Counted from the stretch's first letter, positions 24,120-32,667 are shown. The stretch: 34,470 bases of DNA from Pseudobutyrivibrio sp. (GCA_024684955.1 JAIKWH010000029.1:1-34470), one strand, 5' to 3'. Numbers and translations are program-made. The notes: generated by a model from the sequence alone, not told the origin.

Positions 24120-24923
24120 ATGGTAAAAGGATTATACACAGCCTACACAGGCATGGTTGATGAGCAAAAACGCCTTGAGGTGTTAACAAACAACCTTGCC
24201 AACTCTGCAACTACCGGCTACAAAAAAGAGCAGATGGTTGCACAGTCATTTGATGAGAGACTGGCCATTAAAATCAAAGATACTTCGGCACCTGGTAATA
24301 GGCCAGAACAAATTGGAACTATAGTGCTTGGTGTTAAAGTGGGAGAGACCTTTACAAATTGGGATCAGGGAGCTTTTAATCTCACTGAAAAAGAATCAGA
24401 TTTTGCATTGGCAGGAGATGGGTTCTTTGCCATAGAACACACAGACAAAGCTGGTAATACCACAATCAAATATACAAGAGATGGTTCTTTTGTAGTTGAT
24501 AACCTTGGTTACCTTAGAACATCTGATGGAGACTACGTATTAAATGCCGACGGGGCCATGAATTCTCAATATGGGGATGGCAACAGGGTCCAGATTGATC
24601 CAAACATGAAATATGAAGTCAATGCAGATGGCAGAATCACGCAGAACAGCCAGGAGGTTACAACAATAGGAGTTATTGATGTAGCCGATTATGATTATAT
24701 AAACAAATACGGTGATAACCTTTACGACCTAATTGATGGGGGCCAAATCATTGAATCAGAGGCGGCAGTTATGCAGGGAGCCCTGGAGGCGTCCAATGTA
24801 AATGTTGTAGATGAAATGGTGGACATGATCCAAATCGCCAGAGCATACGAGGCAGGACAAAAGGTTATCCAGACGGAGGATTCCACCCTTGAAAAGACAG
24901 TTAATCAGGTAGGTAGAGTATAG
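24120..24923 (+). CDS. flgF: Flagellar basal-body rod protein (FlgF/FlhO type)
   Basis: A 267-residue axial protein of the flagellar rod/hook family. The N-terminal LYTAYTGMVDEQKRLEVLTNNLANSATTGYKKE carries the ANNLAN-type motif (here TNNLANSATTGYK). The centre has the DFALAGDGFFAI motif of FlgE/F/G proteins, and the C-terminal EASNVNVVDEMVDMIQIARAYE helix packs into the coaxial filament. Length matches FlhO. AGGGAGG precedes the ATG. It is first in a three-gene unit with an FlgG-like gene and a rod-binding protein, and is exported by the flagellar type III system. Confidence 0.92.
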   Translation: MVKGLYTAYTGMVDEQKRLEVLTNNLANSATTGYKKEQMVAQSFDERLAIKIKDTSAPGNRPEQIGTIVLGVKVGETFTNWDQGAFNLTEKESDFALAGDGFFAIEHTDKAGNTTIKYTRDGSFVVDNLGYLRTSDGDYVLNADGAMNSQYGDGNRVQIDPNMKYEVNADGRITQNSQEVTTIGVIDVADYDYINKYGDNLYDLIDGGQIIESEAAVMQGALEASNVNVVDEMVDMIQIARAYEAGQKVIQTEDSTLEKTVNQVGRV

Positions 24924-24946
24924 TGATTGACTAGGAGGAAGATATT

Positions 24947-25765
24947 ATGATGAGATCTCTTTGGTCTGCAGCATCGGGAATGAAGGGGCAGCAGACAGCA
25001 GTTGATACAATAGCAAACAACCTTGCAAATGTTAACACTTTGGCGTACAAGAGCCAGAGCACTCAGTTTAAAACTTTGTTATACCAAACAATGGAAGCTA
25101 CCAGCACCAATGCTGAGGGAGAGGCAAAACCAACTAGTGCCCAGGTAGGTCTTGGTACGAGGGTCGGTTCCCTTAATACATCCTTTGCCCAGGGTGCTGC
25201 TCAGGCAGTGGACAGCCTTACATCTTTGTATATAGACGGCGAGGGCTTTTTTGCAGTAGCAGATGGAGATGAAATATTCTATACTAGGGCAGGCAACTTT
25301 ACATGGGCCATTGATGACAATGGAGCCAGGGTCCTTTCTACAAATGAAGGATACAAGGTCCTTGGTAGAAATGGAGAGCCAATCGTATTGCCAGAGGCAG
25401 CAGGTTCAGAAGGTTTTGCAGTTAACGAAGACAACGGTATGGTCAGTTACAGAAATGCAGACGGCACCTACACCGAAACTGGTCAGTACATCGCTTTATA
25501 TCAGTTTACAAACCGAGTAGGATTGGCAAAAGAGGGTGAAAACCTCTATCAGGCCACCCTGGCATCTGGAGATCCAATCTCAGAGTGGAATACAGCAGGG
25601 GTATCTACCAGCAGTTTAAAACAGGGCTACATCGAGGCATCTAATGTAAATGTAGCAGATGAAATGGTTAATTTAATTATTGCCCAGAGAGCTTACGAAA
25701 TGAACTCAAAGGCTATTACTACTACAGACACAATGCTTGAACAGGCAAATAATTTAAAGAGGTAA
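24947..25765 (+). CDS. flgG: Flagellar distal rod protein (FlgG/FlhP type)
   Basis: A 272-residue paralogue of the preceding protein, with SLWSAASGMKGQQTAVDTIANNLANVNT at the N-terminus, FFAVADGDEIFYTRAGNFTW in the core and EASNVNVADEMVNLIIAQRAYEMNSKAI at the C-terminus, the conserved FlgG polymerisation segments. AGGAGG at 24933-24938 is eight bases before the ATG. It lies 23 bases after the FlgF-type gene and forms the distal part of the flagellar rod. Confidence 0.93.
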   Translation: MMRSLWSAASGMKGQQTAVDTIANNLANVNTLAYKSQSTQFKTLLYQTMEATSTNAEGEAKPTSAQVGLGTRVGSLNTSFAQGAAQAVDSLTSLYIDGEGFFAVADGDEIFYTRAGNFTWAIDDNGARVLSTNEGYKVLGRNGEPIVLPEAAGSEGFAVNEDNGMVSYRNADGTYTETGQYIALYQFTNRVGLAKEGENLYQATLASGDPISEWNTAGVSTSSLKQGYIEASNVNVADEMVNLIIAQRAYEMNSKAITTTDTMLEQANNLKR

Positions 25766-25808
25766 TAAAAGGAGATAGTTAAAGGAGAATAATTTAGGAG
25801 GAAAAATG

Positions 25809-26258
25809 ATGGATGGAGTAAGCAGTTATCTACAAACCCAGTACAACAGTCAAGTGACATCACAGGCTGCAGAGTCAATGAGCAAGTCGATTTCTGGCAT
25901 ATCTTCAACATCCAGTAAAGAAGAAATCACTGAGGCAGTCAAAGACTTTGAGTCTTATATGGTGGAGCAAGTTATCAAAGAGGTGAAGAAATCCTTTGCG
26001 GACGATGAGGATAAGGACAGCACTACCAGCATGTACAAAGACTTTTTCATGGACGGGGCAATCTCAGACGTAGCATCCAAACTGGTAGACCAGCTTGGTG
26101 ACAGCATCACAGACGAATTTGTACAGCAAATAATGCGTAATTATGGGCTTACCGCCACAGGAGGCGTAGAAAGCAAACCGGAGGAGGTTGATGCAGATTC
26201 CATTTCTGAGGAAATAGCAGAAACCAACGCATCCACGGTAACAGGAGTCCAGAGTTAA
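25809..26258 (+). CDS. flgJ: FlgJ N-terminal-type rod-binding protein
   Basis: A 149-residue protein. Residues about 35-110 match the rod-binding domain of FlgJ: an AVKDFESYMVEQVIKEVKKSF helix, then MYKDFFMDGAISDVASK and LVDQLG, followed by an acidic tail. The muramidase half found in proteobacterial FlgJ is missing, as is usual in Firmicutes, so it should act as a rod-assembly scaffold only. The second of two tandem ATGs (25809) gives seven bases from AGGAGG (25796-25801), against four for 25806. It ends the flagellar unit, 16 bases after which comes a terminator. Confidence 0.83.
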   Translation: MDGVSSYLQTQYNSQVTSQAAESMSKSISGISSTSSKEEITEAVKDFESYMVEQVIKEVKKSFADDEDKDSTTSMYKDFFMDGAISDVASKLVDQLGDSITDEFVQQIMRNYGLTATGGVESKPEEVDADSISEEIAETNASTVTGVQS

Positions 26259-26263
26259 AATAG

Positions 26264-26299
26264 AAATGGCATGACCCTATGGGCCATGCCATTTTTTTA
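26264..26299. terminator. Bidirectional terminator between flagellar and metal-uptake operons
   Basis: ATGGCATG at 26266-26273 pairs with CATGCCAT at 26285-26292, extended by A-T pairs, with a small CCC/GGG inner stem, then a T-run. A matching A-rich side lets it serve the minus-strand operon ending at 26301. Confidence 0.9.
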
Positions 26300-26300
26300 T

Positions 26301-26834
26301 CTAAACAAACTTTGCATTTCTTAATATGCAATATCTGTAGTTGCCTTCCATGTAGGTGTCAAATTGGCCTACAAGGCAAATATCTTGGTCCACACTTGGA
26401 TAATCGTCAGGGTAGACATAATCCCCTGCCAGTTCAAATTCAATTCCCTGGGAACAGCAGGCAGTAGCATCAGAAATGATGCAGGCAAAGTAGTCATTGC
26501 CTGTATCCTCGTCATGGTAATAGGCGAATGCTCCATTCATTTTGATAGTTTTGCCAATATAGTCGTCAGGAGCAGCCATCATGTTATAAACCTCTGAGTA
26601 AACCATGGTGCTAGAAAGCATGGTCAAATCTAGATCAATCCCTGGATCATTAGACAAAGCAGGATTTGTGTCTGGGGAGGGATTAGTGTCTGATGTAATG
26701 TCAGCCTCAGATTTTGTAGATGCTACAGGCTCCTGGCTGGACTGGGAACTTTTGGATGAGCATGCAGTAAATCCCCCTATTGCCACTGATGTGATTACAA
26801 TTAGACAAAGCAGCGTATTTATCTTTATCTTCAT
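26301..26834 (-). CDS. OB-like lipoprotein at the end of the metal-uptake operon
   Basis: A 177-residue lipoprotein. The start at 26834 is chosen because it begins a clean signal peptide ending in the lipobox FTAC, has AGGAGG upstream and overlaps the znuB stop by ATGA coupling; an upstream in-frame start would run into znuB. After a Ser/Asp/Pro-rich linker comes a compact beta domain (about 75-177) with YIGKTIKMNGAF, a YFACIISDATACCSQGIEF segment holding a Cys-Cys pair, and a final VGQFDTY strand pattern. This resembles the C-terminal domain of DUF1980/TIGR03943 (YcgQ-type) proteins, which are Zur-regulated in Bacillus. A metal-handling role outside the membrane is inferred. Confidence 0.8.
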   Translation of the reverse strand: MKIKINTLLCLIVITSVAIGGFTACSSKSSQSSQEPVASTKSEADITSDTNPSPDTNPALSNDPGIDLDLTMLSSTMVYSEVYNMMAAPDDYIGKTIKMNGAFAYYHDEDTGNDYFACIISDATACCSQGIEFELAGDYVYPDDYPSVDQDICLVGQFDTYMEGNYRYCILRNAKFV

Positions 26835-27682
26835 TTGCTCATACCTCCTCTTATAATTCCTGCTCCATGGCAGATAGCAAAGGCTACCACATCCACGGCG
26901 ACTATTGTTGATCCCACTGGAGTCCCTGCCAGTATGGAAATTATGATTCCAGATAAAGCGCACAGGACAGACAGTAGGGCAGAAAATATTGTTACACTCT
27001 TGAAACTTTTGAAAAGTCGCATAGCGGACAAGGCCGGAAAGATAAGTAGTGCTGAGATTAGGAGGGAACCAACCAAATTCATGGCCAAAACAATGATGAC
27101 CGCAATAATAATGGCAATCAGCAGATTGTAAGCATTGGCCTTTGTGCCTGTGGCTTTTGCAAAGTTTTCATCGAAGGTCACGGCAAATATCTTGTTATAA
27201 AATAAGATAAAGATAATGATAACTATAACTGACAGGATGGCACATAAGGCTACCTCCCCAGGACTCAGCGTCAGGATGGATGTGGAGCCAAAGAGTGTGG
27301 AGCACACATCCCCAGATAGGTTGGAGGATGTGGAAAAAACATTCATGACGAGATAGCCAAAAGCCAGGGCACCTACGGAAATCATGGCAATGGCGGCATC
27401 TCCCTTAATTTTTGCATTCTGCCCGGTCCTGAGCAAAAGCACTGCGCTGATGACGGTGATAGGCAGGATTAGGACCATATCATTGGTAAGATTTAATACC
27501 GCGGCAATGGCCATGGCTCCAAAGGCGACATGGGAAAGACCGTCTCCTATAAATGAAAATCTTTTTAGCACCAATGTAACGCCTAGGAGGGAGGAACAAA
27601 GAGCAATCAGCACTCCCACAATCAGGGCATAGCGAACGAATGGATACTGTAGATACAAAACTAGTTTATCGAACAATGCCAT
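26831..27682 (-). CDS. znuB: Metal (zinc) ABC transporter permease
   Basis: A 283-residue integral membrane protein of the ZnuB/MntB (ABC-3) family, with about seven to nine hydrophobic helices and the conserved GDGLSHVAFGAMA loop and SLLISALLIFPALSA segment. The ATG at 27682 is chosen because AGGAAGG lies seven bases upstream; two in-frame GTG codons just before it lie too close. It overlaps the ATPase gene by 17 bases, and its own stop overlaps the lipoprotein start. Metal identity is taken from the operon (Fur-family regulator, His-rich binding protein). Confidence 0.9.
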   Translation of the reverse strand: MALFDKLVLYLQYPFVRYALIVGVLIALCSSLLGVTLVLKRFSFIGDGLSHVAFGAMAIAAVLNLTNDMVLILPITVISAVLLLRTGQNAKIKGDAAIAMISVGALAFGYLVMNVFSTSSNLSGDVCSTLFGSTSILTLSPGEVALCAILSVIVIIIFILFYNKIFAVTFDENFAKATGTKANAYNLLIAIIIAVIIVLAMNLVGSLLISALLIFPALSAMRLFKSFKSVTIFSALLSVLCALSGIIISILAGTPVGSTIVAVDVVAFAICHGAGIIRGGMSK

Positions 27683-28385
27683 CACCACCTTCCTGTTGCA
27701 TTAGAAAGAATTTGCCAATATCACTTTTTAGGTATTCATCCTTGGTACCAAAGAAAATTTTGGTACTAATATGTAGGATGTGGCTGGCATAGCGGACAGC
27801 TGCTGCTATGTCATGGCTAATCATGATAATGGTAATCCCATCCTTATTTAGGTCTTTAATTAATTCATACATCTCTATAGTTACCCTTGGATCAAGGCCT
27901 GATACAGGTTCATCCAAAAGCAGTACCTTACGTGTGGCACACAGGGCCCTGGCTAAGAGGACACGCTGTTGTTGGCCACCGGAAAGTTCTCGGTAACAGC
28001 GATTTGCCAAATGGGAAATACCCATGCGACTCATGTTTTCTTCCGCAAGTTGTTTTTCTTCTTTGCTGTAAAAGGGTCTGAAACCACAGCGACCCTGGCA
28101 GCCGGAAAGAACAATCTCTCTCACGGATGCTGGAAAGTCCTTCTGGACAAGAGTCTGCTGAGGCAGATAGCCGATCTCGTTGGTTTTAAGCCCGTCACCA
28201 ATCAGAATTTGACCGCCGAGGGGCTCTTGCAGATGGAGTAGGGTTTTCATAAGTGTGGTCTTGCCAGACCCGTTTTCACCTACGATACAAAGATAATCAC
28301 CTGCCTTTACAGTAAAGTTCAAACCCTCCAAGATGGAATGTGCGTCGTACCCCAGCGACAAATCTGAAACGGTGATATAAGCCAT
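27666..28385 (-). CDS. znuC: Metal (zinc) ABC transporter ATPase
   Basis: A 239-residue ABC ATPase with Walker A GENGSGKTT, a Q-loop in IGYLPQQ, signature LSGGQQQRVLLARAL, Walker B LLLDEPVSGLD and the switch His in MISHD. The length and the FPASVREIVLSGC segment fit the ZnuC/MntA-type family. AGGAGG lies nine bases before the ATG. It powers uptake through the ZnuB-like permease from the ZnuA-like binding protein, with genes in the order A-C-B. Confidence 0.93.
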   Translation of the reverse strand: MAYITVSDLSLGYDAHSILEGLNFTVKAGDYLCIVGENGSGKTTLMKTLLHLQEPLGGQILIGDGLKTNEIGYLPQQTLVQKDFPASVREIVLSGCQGRCGFRPFYSKEEKQLAEENMSRMGISHLANRCYRELSGGQQQRVLLARALCATRKVLLLDEPVSGLDPRVTIEMYELIKDLNKDGITIIMISHDIAAAVRYASHILHISTKIFFGTKDEYLKSDIGKFFLMQQEGGDGIVR

Positions 28386-28396
28386 ATACTTGCCTC

Positions 28397-29461
28397 CTAT
28401 TTCAATGCGTCTTTCAGAACAGACAGGTTATTTTCCATGATGGAAAGATAAGATGCACCGTTTTCAACGTCTTTTGCTGTCACAGACTGCATAGAATCCA
28501 AAGTCAGGATTTGCTGATCCTTTGTCTGTGTGTTCTGTATGATAGTTTCAGCGATTTTATAATCAGCTCCTTCAATGGTCATAATTACAGGAAGAGAGAG
28601 TTCATCCATTTTGTTGGCAAGGAAGGTGATGGTCTCAAAACTGGCCTCGGTTTCTGCAGAGCAACCTACAAAGGCTGCGTAGTAATTGAGATTGTAGTCA
28701 TCCACCAGATAGCGGAATGGGAAACGGTCTCCGAAAAGCAGTGTATTATAAGTAGAATTTGAAACAGTGTCTTGATATTTAGAATCAAGGGCATTTAATT
28801 TGTCTACATAATCTGAAGTGTTGCTTGCATAAGTATCAGCATTGTCTGGATCAAGAGTCTCAAGAGCCTGTGAAATGTTTTCTACAAGCACAGTAGTGTT
28901 TTTGAGGGAGAGCCATACATGCTCGTCGTATTCAACATCTCCTTCTTCGTGTTCATGCTCATGTTCTTCCTCATCCTCATCATGGGCATCATCATGGTCA
29001 TGTTCATGCTCTTCTGTCTGCATACCCTCAATGACTTCTTCTTCTTTTACAGAGTCACCTAGGACATCCAAAAGATTAATAACTACCATATCTTGATTCT
29101 GGGCTCCATCCAGGGCCTCATCGACCCACTGGTCGGATTCTCCCCCTACATAGATAAAGAGATCGCAACTTGAAATTTTTAAGATATCCTCTGCGCTAGG
29201 CTGAAAACTGTGCAGGTCTACACCATTATCTAAAAGCATAGTCACCTCAGCATCAGCAGAGCTATCTCCTAGGATATTCATGACCCAGTCATATTCAGGG
29301 AAAATAGTGGTTACAATTTGAATATTGTCTGCATGGGAAGCAGCAGTTTCAGTGGAGACTTGAGTAGCAGAATCGGCGGCAGGCTGAGCCTCTGCGCCAC
29401 ATGCTGACAGGCATCCTGCAATAAGCAGGGTAGAAAGTAATACAGAAAAAGTCTTTTTCAT
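28397..29461 (-). CDS. znuA: Zinc-binding lipoprotein of the ABC transporter (ZnuA/AdcA type) with His-rich loop
   Basis: A 354-residue surface lipoprotein with a signal peptide and lipobox near residues 16-21, the TTIFPEYDWV strand and VDLHSFQPSAEDI holding the first metal His (H84). A His/Asp/Glu-rich loop spans about 151-172, as in zinc-specific members. EHVWLSLKN (H181) supplies the second ligand. At the place of the usual third His in related proteins the sequence is FGDRFPFRY, a variant seen in some Firmicute members, so metal geometry may differ. GGAGG precedes the start. It is preceded by a 100-base gap and followed 11 bases later by znuC. Zinc is favoured over manganese by the His-rich loop. 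Confidence 0.9.
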   Translation of the reverse strand: MKKTFSVLLSTLLIAGCLSACGAEAQPAADSATQVSTETAASHADNIQIVTTIFPEYDWVMNILGDSSADAEVTMLLDNGVDLHSFQPSAEDILKISSCDLFIYVGGESDQWVDEALDGAQNQDMVVINLLDVLGDSVKEEEVIEGMQTEEHEHDHDDAHDEDEEEHEHEHEEGDVEYDEHVWLSLKNTTVLVENISQALETLDPDNADTYASNTSDYVDKLNALDSKYQDTVSNSTYNTLLFGDRFPFRYLVDDYNLNYYAAFVGCSAETEASFETITFLANKMDELSLPVIMTIEGADYKIAETIIQNTQTKDQQILTLDSMQSVTAKDVENGASYLSIMENNLSVLKDALK

Positions 29462-29561
29462 AATTAATAAAACCTCCGTAGATTAGTATTTTTAGCAATA
29501 AAAAATATAAGGGCAGACTGATACCCAAAATGGGCATAGTTCACCCCTGTTGGAGATTTGT

Positions 29562-29873
29562 TTAATTATTAAGTCGAACTTTGTTGGATATAAGTGTGTG
29601 AGAAAGCAGATCTATTCTAAAAAGAACTACCACAAAAAAAAGAAAAATGAAAGGAATGATGACGAAAGAGGATAGAGAAAGTCCATCGCCTAAAGTATTC
29701 AGAGTGCTTTCGCAAAGCTGGATGCTGGCGCAGATTGGGCAGTCCTCCCCTGAGCAATCATGATTCATTTCGGTGGTGATAAAGAAGGCAGAAAACAATA
29801 CAATAACAAGCATCATCAGGCCGATGACGCTGGCTGCAAGTTTTGTAGTATTAGATGCTTGGGTCTTGCTCAT
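29562..29873 (-). CDS. Small two-helix membrane protein with Cys motif, unknown function
   Basis: A 103-residue protein with two membrane helices (about 12-33 and 65-85) joined by a loop HDCSGEDCPICASIQLC containing four Cys and a His, probably on the outer face and well suited to bind metal. The start at 29873 is chosen from GGAAGGAGA just upstream; an earlier in-frame ATG at 29912 overlaps the regulator gene. It lies between the Fur-family regulator and znuA in the same direction, which suggests a role in metal sensing or uptake. I know no characterised function. Confidence 0.7.
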   Translation of the reverse strand: MSKTQASNTTKLAASVIGLMMLVIVLFSAFFITTEMNHDCSGEDCPICASIQLCESTLNTLGDGLSLSSFVIIPFIFLFFVVVLFRIDLLSHTLISNKVRLNN

Positions 29874-29902
29874 AACTGTTTTCTCCTTCCTGTAAAAATA
29901 TA

Positions 29903-30316
29903 TCACATGCAATCTTGGCAGAGACCGTAGAAGACTGTACGCATTGGATTGAGTTTAAATTTGTGCTCTGTCATAAGATGTGCCTGGATTTCGTTTAGTT
30001 CGTCGCAATGCAGGTGAATCAACCTTCCGCATTTTTCACATTTGCAGTGGAAGCAAATCGCTGCATCAACGTGGCTGTCTGGTTCCACATATTCAAAACA
30101 AGCAGGGCTGTTTCCATCGATGATGTACTTTTTGATAACCCCCTCGTCCACCAGACTTTCCAGGTTACGATAGATTGTTGACTGCCCTATATGGGCATCC
30201 TTTGATTTGAAATACTGGCAGACATCGCTGGCTGTAACGTGAACTCCAGGAACAGTTTCAAAATAGCTAAGAAGGATTTCACGCTGTTTTGTCTTGTACT
30301 TTGACCGTGAATTCAT
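29903..30316 (-). CDS. zur: Fur-family metalloregulator, probably Zur
   Basis: A 137-residue Fur-family repressor: an N-terminal winged helix with SDVCQYFKSKDAHIGQSTIYRNLESLVDEGVIKK, then a dimerisation domain with HVDAAICFHCKCEKC and LHCDEL, and a structural zinc site of C93/C96 and C133/C136 at the end. Heading a zinc-type ABC operon makes Zur the best call; PerR or Fur are less likely from context. The promoter upstream contains a perfect inverted repeat over the predicted start of transcription, so self-regulation of the whole operon is expected. Confidence 0.85.
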   Translation of the reverse strand: MNSRSKYKTKQREILLSYFETVPGVHVTASDVCQYFKSKDAHIGQSTIYRNLESLVDEGVIKKYIIDGNSPACFEYVEPDSHVDAAICFHCKCEKCGRLIHLHCDELNEIQAHLMTEHKFKLNPMRTVFYGLCQDCM

Positions 30317-30338
30317 TATTCGCCTCCATGTTTAAATA

Positions 30339-30383
30339 TGGGAATCGTTCCCAAATAGTATCACGGTAATTTGGGCTTGTCAA
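30339..30383 (-). promoter_or_regulatory. Promoter and operator of the zur-znu operon
   Basis: On the minus strand, TTGACA (30378-30383) and TACTAT (30355-30360) are exactly 17 bases apart. Immediately downstream lies a perfect inverted repeat, TGGGAA (30339-30344) / TTCCCA (30348-30353) with a three-base centre, covering the expected transcription start. The repeat does not match the Bacillus Zur box closely, so the binding protein is inferred from position. Confidence 0.75.
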
Positions 30384-30441
30384 GTAATTCTGCAGGCTCT
30401 TAATCTATTTTGAGTACCAACTTTATGTTATGATACTTTAC

Positions 30442-32667
30442 ATGGAAGAAATTAATGGATACGTTGAAAATATAATATTTCGAAATGGGGACAACGGGTA
30501 TACGGTGTTGGATTTCGTGGCCGATGAGGAGCTGATTACCTGCGTTGGGGTTTTTCCTGTGGTGAGCGCAGGAGAGAATCTGGCTATGCATGGGGAGTTT
30601 GTGGACCACCCTACTTATGGCAGACAGTTTAAGATGGTCAGGTACGATGTGGTGGAGCCGGCGGATGAACTTTCCATGGAGCGATACCTGGGGTCCGGTG
30701 CCATAAAGGGAATTGGGCCAAAACTGGCGGCAAGAATCGTCAAAAAGTTTGGGGCTGACACCTTTAAAGTAATCGAGGAGGACCCAGAGCGGCTGGCAGA
30801 GGTCAAGGGCATTTCTTTGGCCAGGGCTATGGAGATTTCTGACCAGATTGTTGGGGCCAAGGATATTAGCAATGCCATGATTTTCCTGGATAAATACGGG
30901 ATTCATGGGAATATGGCCATAAAGGTATACAGCAAGTTTAAAGAGGAAATATATAAGATTGTAAAGTCTAATCCCTACAAATTGGCAGATGAGGTGTCAG
31001 GAATTGGCTTTAAGACTGCGGATGAAATTGCCAGTATAGTTGGAATAAATGTAGATTCTGAATTTCGTGTAAAAAGCGGAATCATGTATGTGCTTAGTCA
31101 GGGGGCTGGTATGGGCCATACATATTTGCCACTGGACATGCTGGAGGATATGTCCTTTGAGCTTTTAAAGGTGGATAGGGAGACAATTCAGACCCATATT
31201 ATGAATCTTTCCATGGATAGGAAACTGGTGATTAAAACTGGGGAGGATGGAGTAAAACAGGTCTATTCTCGCATTTTCTACAGGATGGAAGAGTCTATTG
31301 CAGGCATGCTGGGAGAGTTGAATCTGACCTATTCTATAGATGAAAAAGATCTAAAGAGAGAGATTGCACGAGTAGAAAAGGAAGAAGATTTAGAACTGGA
31401 TGAACTGCAGAAGGATGCGGTGACCCAGGCCATGAAAAGGGGATTATTTATCCTGACCGGTGGACCTGGTACTGGCAAGACCACCACTATCAGGACCATG
31501 ATTCAACTCTTTGAGAATCAGGGTATGGATATTTATTTGGCAGCGCCGACAGGCAGGGCGGCCAAGAGGATGAGCGAGACAACAGGCAGGGATGCCAGAA
31601 CCATCCATAGAATGCTGGAGGTGTCCGGCAGGGCTATGGATGCTGAGGAAACCACCAATGTGGCTAGGTTTGATAGAAACGAAGATAATCCCCTGGAGTG
31701 CGACGTGGTGATTATAGACGAGACCTCCATGGTGGACGTGACCCTGATGCATGCTCTTTTAAAGGCTATATCTCCTGGCACCAGACTGATTCTCGTAGGT
31801 GATGAGAACCAGTTGCCAAGCGTAGGTCCAGGCAATGTGTTAAAAGATATTTTGGAGTCAGGAAAGTTTTGTTCTGTCACCCTGGAAAAGATTTTTAGGC
31901 AGGCCCAGGAGAGTGACATTGTTGTAAATGCTCACAAGATCCACCAGGGAGAAAAGGTGGTGCTGGATAATCAGTCCAAGGATTTCTTTTTCTTGAAGAG
32001 GGATGATGCAGATACCATTATTAGAGTCATTCTCACTCTGGTGAAAGAAAAGATGCCAAAATATGTAGACGCCTCTGTAAATGATATTCAAGTGCTCACC
32101 CCTACCAGAAAGGGCTTGATTGGGGTGGAGAGACTAAATACAATCTTGCAGCAATATTTGAACCCACCTAGTCCGGACAAGGATGAATGGAATGGAGATT
32201 CTCGAATACTGCGAGAGGGGGACAAGGTAATGCAGGTCAAGAATAACTACCAAATGGATTGGTCCTGCATAGGCAATTACGGAATTACCACAGAGAGAGG
32301 CATGGGGGTTTTCAACGGGGATGTTGGAATAATAACGGATATTAATCCTTGGTCAAAGACCATTACGGTTGTCTTTGACGAAAACCGTCAGGTGGTTTAT
32401 CCCTTTTCATCTTTGGATGAATTGGAATTGGCTTATGCCATTACCATCCACAAGTCCCAGGGCTCTGAGTATCCGGCTGTTGTTATGCCGGTCATGGAGG
32501 GGCCAAAGATGCTGATGAATAGAAATATTTTGTACACAGCCATCACTAGAGCAAAAAAATGCGTCACCCTGGTAGGTGACGCAGATGTGTTTTATTCTAT
32601 GGTGGACAATGTGTCCATTGTCAAAAGATTCTCCGGCCTAAAGGACAGGATTGCAGAACAATTATAG
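30442..32667 (+). CDS. recD2: RecD2-type ATP-dependent DNA helicase
   Basis: A 741-residue 5'-3' superfamily 1B helicase without RecBC partners. Seen: an N-terminal OB-like domain, helix-hairpin-helix segments (GIGPKLAARIVKKFG, VKGISLARAMEIS and SGIGFKTADEIA), Walker A GGPGTGKTTT (about 340-349), Walker B IIDETSMVD, LVGDENQLPSVGPG, and the C-terminal ITIHKSQGSEYP and YTAITRAKK motifs. The second ATG (30442) gives the usual MEEINGYVENI start. No ribosome binding site precedes it, and a TATGAT box lies only seven bases upstream, so the message may be leaderless. It is thought to act in repair and mismatch-related pathways. Its stop overlaps the convergent HD-GYP gene by six bases. Confidence 0.95.
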   Translation: MEEINGYVENIIFRNGDNGYTVLDFVADEELITCVGVFPVVSAGENLAMHGEFVDHPTYGRQFKMVRYDVVEPADELSMERYLGSGAIKGIGPKLAARIVKKFGADTFKVIEEDPERLAEVKGISLARAMEISDQIVGAKDISNAMIFLDKYGIHGNMAIKVYSKFKEEIYKIVKSNPYKLADEVSGIGFKTADEIASIVGINVDSEFRVKSGIMYVLSQGAGMGHTYLPLDMLEDMSFELLKVDRETIQTHIMNLSMDRKLVIKTGEDGVKQVYSRIFYRMEESIAGMLGELNLTYSIDEKDLKREIARVEKEEDLELDELQKDAVTQAMKRGLFILTGGPGTGKTTTIRTMIQLFENQGMDIYLAAPTGRAAKRMSETTGRDARTIHRMLEVSGRAMDAEETTNVARFDRNEDNPLECDVVIIDETSMVDVTLMHALLKAISPGTRLILVGDENQLPSVGPGNVLKDILESGKFCSVTLEKIFRQAQESDIVVNAHKIHQGEKVVLDNQSKDFFFLKRDDADTIIRVILTLVKEKMPKYVDASVNDIQVLTPTRKGLIGVERLNTILQQYLNPPSPDKDEWNGDSRILREGDKVMQVKNNYQMDWSCIGNYGITTERGMGVFNGDVGIITDINPWSKTITVVFDENRQVVYPFSSLDELELAYAITIHKSQGSEYPAVVMPVMEGPKMLMNRNILYTAITRAKKCVTLVGDADVFYSMVDNVSIVKRFSGLKDRIAEQL

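Noticed and set aside
26835-26963. Upstream extension of the OB-like lipoprotein
   Set aside because: It runs inside znuB and would hide the signal peptide. The ATGA overlap start at 26834 fits much better.
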